Shown: one piece after another, positions 62,575 to 64,000 of the stretch
Layout: the number at the start of each line of letters is the position of its first letter
Numbering within the stretch: the stretch's first letter is position 1
Assembly (NCBI GenBank): GCA_023053575.1
Contig: JAKZAP010000012.1
Span: forward strand, 10,664,230 to 10,728,229
Source of the DNA: Branchinecta lynchi
Taxonomy: Eukaryota > Arthropoda > Branchiopoda > Anostraca > Branchinectidae
Direction: 5' to 3'
Length of the DNA stretch: 64,000 nucleotides
Made by a program: the position numbers and the translations under genes
Notes under the pieces: model-generated
What the model was told of the DNA's origin: nothing
What the model saw: the letters and a program-made list of their open reading frames with translations, nothing else
Databases searched by the model: none

Positions 62575-63125
62575 ATGCTTTAGCAACCGATTCTTGAACG
62601 ACGACATGAACCAAACTTTTCTTATCATAAAAAATACCGGAAACAAAATAGGTACGCATACTAGGAAAAGTCGGAAGCCCCTAATTGCCGAATATGATTA
62701 TGGTCTAATCGCCGACTGTTAGTTACAAGTCCCTGACTTGTCTTACAGTTGGGTTCCACCAAACAAATTGTTTGGGTGTGTACCCTACCACTAAAGTTGT
62801 CAGCCCCTCAAAGACTTAATTCTAAGTTACAGTGATAGACCATGGAGACTCATTTTCATACCCTGAGATTTAAAGAGATCAAATAAAATGTGCACCAATT
62901 TGTACTAGTTTCTAACCCCTTATGAATCCCTTCTAGCAACCGGTTCCTACTTACAAGTCAATCTCCGCGTGATAGACATAGAACCAAATTGCTTTCAATT
63001 CAAATACACCAGAAACAAAGAATAGGACTAATAGGTACACCAACTAGCAAAAGTTACAAGCCCCTCATGGCCAAAAATGATTATGGTCTAACAGTCGATT
63101 TTTGCTTACAAGTAAACTAACACAA
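62575..63125. repeat. Degenerate long tandem repeat
   Basis: TTAGCAACCGATTCTTGAAC/TCTAGCAACCGGTTCCTACT, ACCGGAAACAAAATAGGTAC/ACCAGAAACAAAGAATAGGA, AGTCGGAAGCCCCTAATTGC/AGTTACAAGCCCCTCATGGC and GATTATGGTCTAA occur twice in order, ~370 bp apart. A third AGTTGTCAGCCCCTCAAAGA lies at 62794, close to the AGTTGCCGACCCCTC boxes of the foldback at 13.4-14.3 kb. Confidence 0.6.
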
Positions 63126-63262
63126 AATATCGATAAGTGAAAGATGATCAATCATACAAATCCGAATAAAAGTTACGTTTTCGGCAAGAAAAATAACACC
63201 GCCGAAAGACGGTATATGATGGCAAGAAAAGACTAAAGTAAAAAGTACTATGGATCTTCAGA
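63126..63262. other. Unassigned interval
   Basis: No supported feature. Confidence 0.3.
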
Positions 63263-63350
63263 TCCAAGGTTAAAGTACACCTCGCACTATTTACTCTTTT
63301 TTTTCCAATGGTCAGAACTATCTGAAAGCAAGCTTACGTTCAAGGTGCAG
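63263..63350. mobile_element. Family T left-end fragment
   Basis: GGTTAAAGTACACCTCGCAC, TATTTACTC, TCCAATGGTCAGAACTATCT. Confidence 0.5.
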
Positions 63351-64000
63351 AATTTCTGAGTTATACGTGGTATCCGCGCCGAGGCTTGCTGTGGTAAAAA
63401 ATAATAGGATCGGGTTCTATTTTGTGTGTTAAAAGTTATACGTGACCAATCATAGCAATGCGTTTCCATCACGTGACTACTGAAGAAGAAAGAGAGAAAC
63501 ATTTAAGGAGAGATGTTTGTAATATAAAAGTAACTGAATGCACAATGAATGAGTTCTTTGAATGAAAGTCAGTCATACTAATTTATACAACTAATTGTGT
63601 TTTAACAGTTACAAGATTTTACCTTATCTGAATTAAGAAGAACAATCCTGGTAGGCTCAAAATTAAATCGAGGAATATGCACTAGTCCAACAGACACAGA
63701 AGCAGATATTTATACCGAGTATATTTGATTTTTGTAAAAACCGGATGAGGCTGATCTAAAATTCCACATGAAAGTCATCAAAGGTTATGTTCTCTTGGGA
63801 TAGATTGTCAGGTTTAAGGCTCCGTTTTGAAGATTTACGCGTGCGTGGTCCAAACGTGGGTGAGCGGCGTACAACTTGATTTTCAAGTTGAAGGACCGCA
63901 GAGGATAAAGCTCACAAGGCGAAGTACTTTTATTCGTCTTACAACATAAGCGTGAACGGTCCATAAGCTGGGCTTTTAATACATTATTCACGGCTTTGGC
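63351..64000. other. Unassigned interval at the right edge
   Basis: Frames of 71 and 68 codons on the minus strand are not recognised. No repeat family identified. Confidence 0.35.

Overview
The window looks like non-genic DNA from a metazoan nuclear genome, most likely an invertebrate and possibly marine; I cannot name the species. No open frame exceeds 258 codons, there are no operons, tRNA genes or rRNA genes, and I found no intact host gene. What fills it is a dense, multiply nested community of transposable elements: C-terminal wrecks of non-LTR retrotransposons, two tRNA-headed SINE fragments, Penelope-like retroelement debris carrying hammerhead-ribozyme-like cores, hAT-type elements with 8-bp target duplications, TA-flanked MITEs, foldback elements, and two families with central tandem repeats and terminal hairpins that resemble Helentron-associated elements.

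Layout. 1-4.3 kb: a tandem array with an 867-bp higher-order unit built on a ~226-bp monomer, flipped in orientation at the left edge, followed by diverged copies of a coding-like block. 4.3-10.5 kb: copies of a hairpin-ended family (called P) with ~280-bp internal tandem units, one interrupted by an 855-bp hAT element with a perfect 8-bp duplication. 10.6-15 kb: LINE tails, a G/C-tract hAT MITE and a large foldback element made of ~85-bp units. 15-22 kb: another P copy, a dispersed family T, the first copy of family G (GGGATCCC-ended, ~137-bp tandem units), a palindromic TA MITE and the first GCGAGGGG-ended element. 22-36 kb: a shared LINE 3' end, a SINE, ribozyme-like units, G and P copies, a second GCGAGGGG element with an internal GC-rich array, and a few unassigned stretches, one holding a 105-codon frame next to a TATA-like box. 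36-46 kb: an exact 363-bp duplication partly inside a hAT MITE, several more G/C-tract MITEs, nested TA and GCGAGGGG elements, and a full-length G copy. 46-58 kb: a TA MITE, inverted ribozyme-like units, reverse transcriptase fragments, a TA MITE inside a LINE, nested G copies and a burst of G/C-tract MITEs. 58-64 kb: a LINE tail, minisatellites and largely unassigned sequence.

How it fits together. The genes here are element genes, all broken. The useful biology is in element structure: nine G/C-tract copies keep recognisable 8-bp duplications (three of them perfect at both ends), nested insertions give relative ages, and two unrelated tandem-repeat families share the same design of a CCGTCCGTCTGT-type microsatellite beside a conserved AACTYTCGAA...GATGAAACTTGG phrase. 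The best candidates for something not yet described are that shared phrase, the coding-like repeat block at 1.6-4.0 kb, the GCGAGGGG elements with unrelated GC-rich interiors, and the ribozyme-like inverted units.
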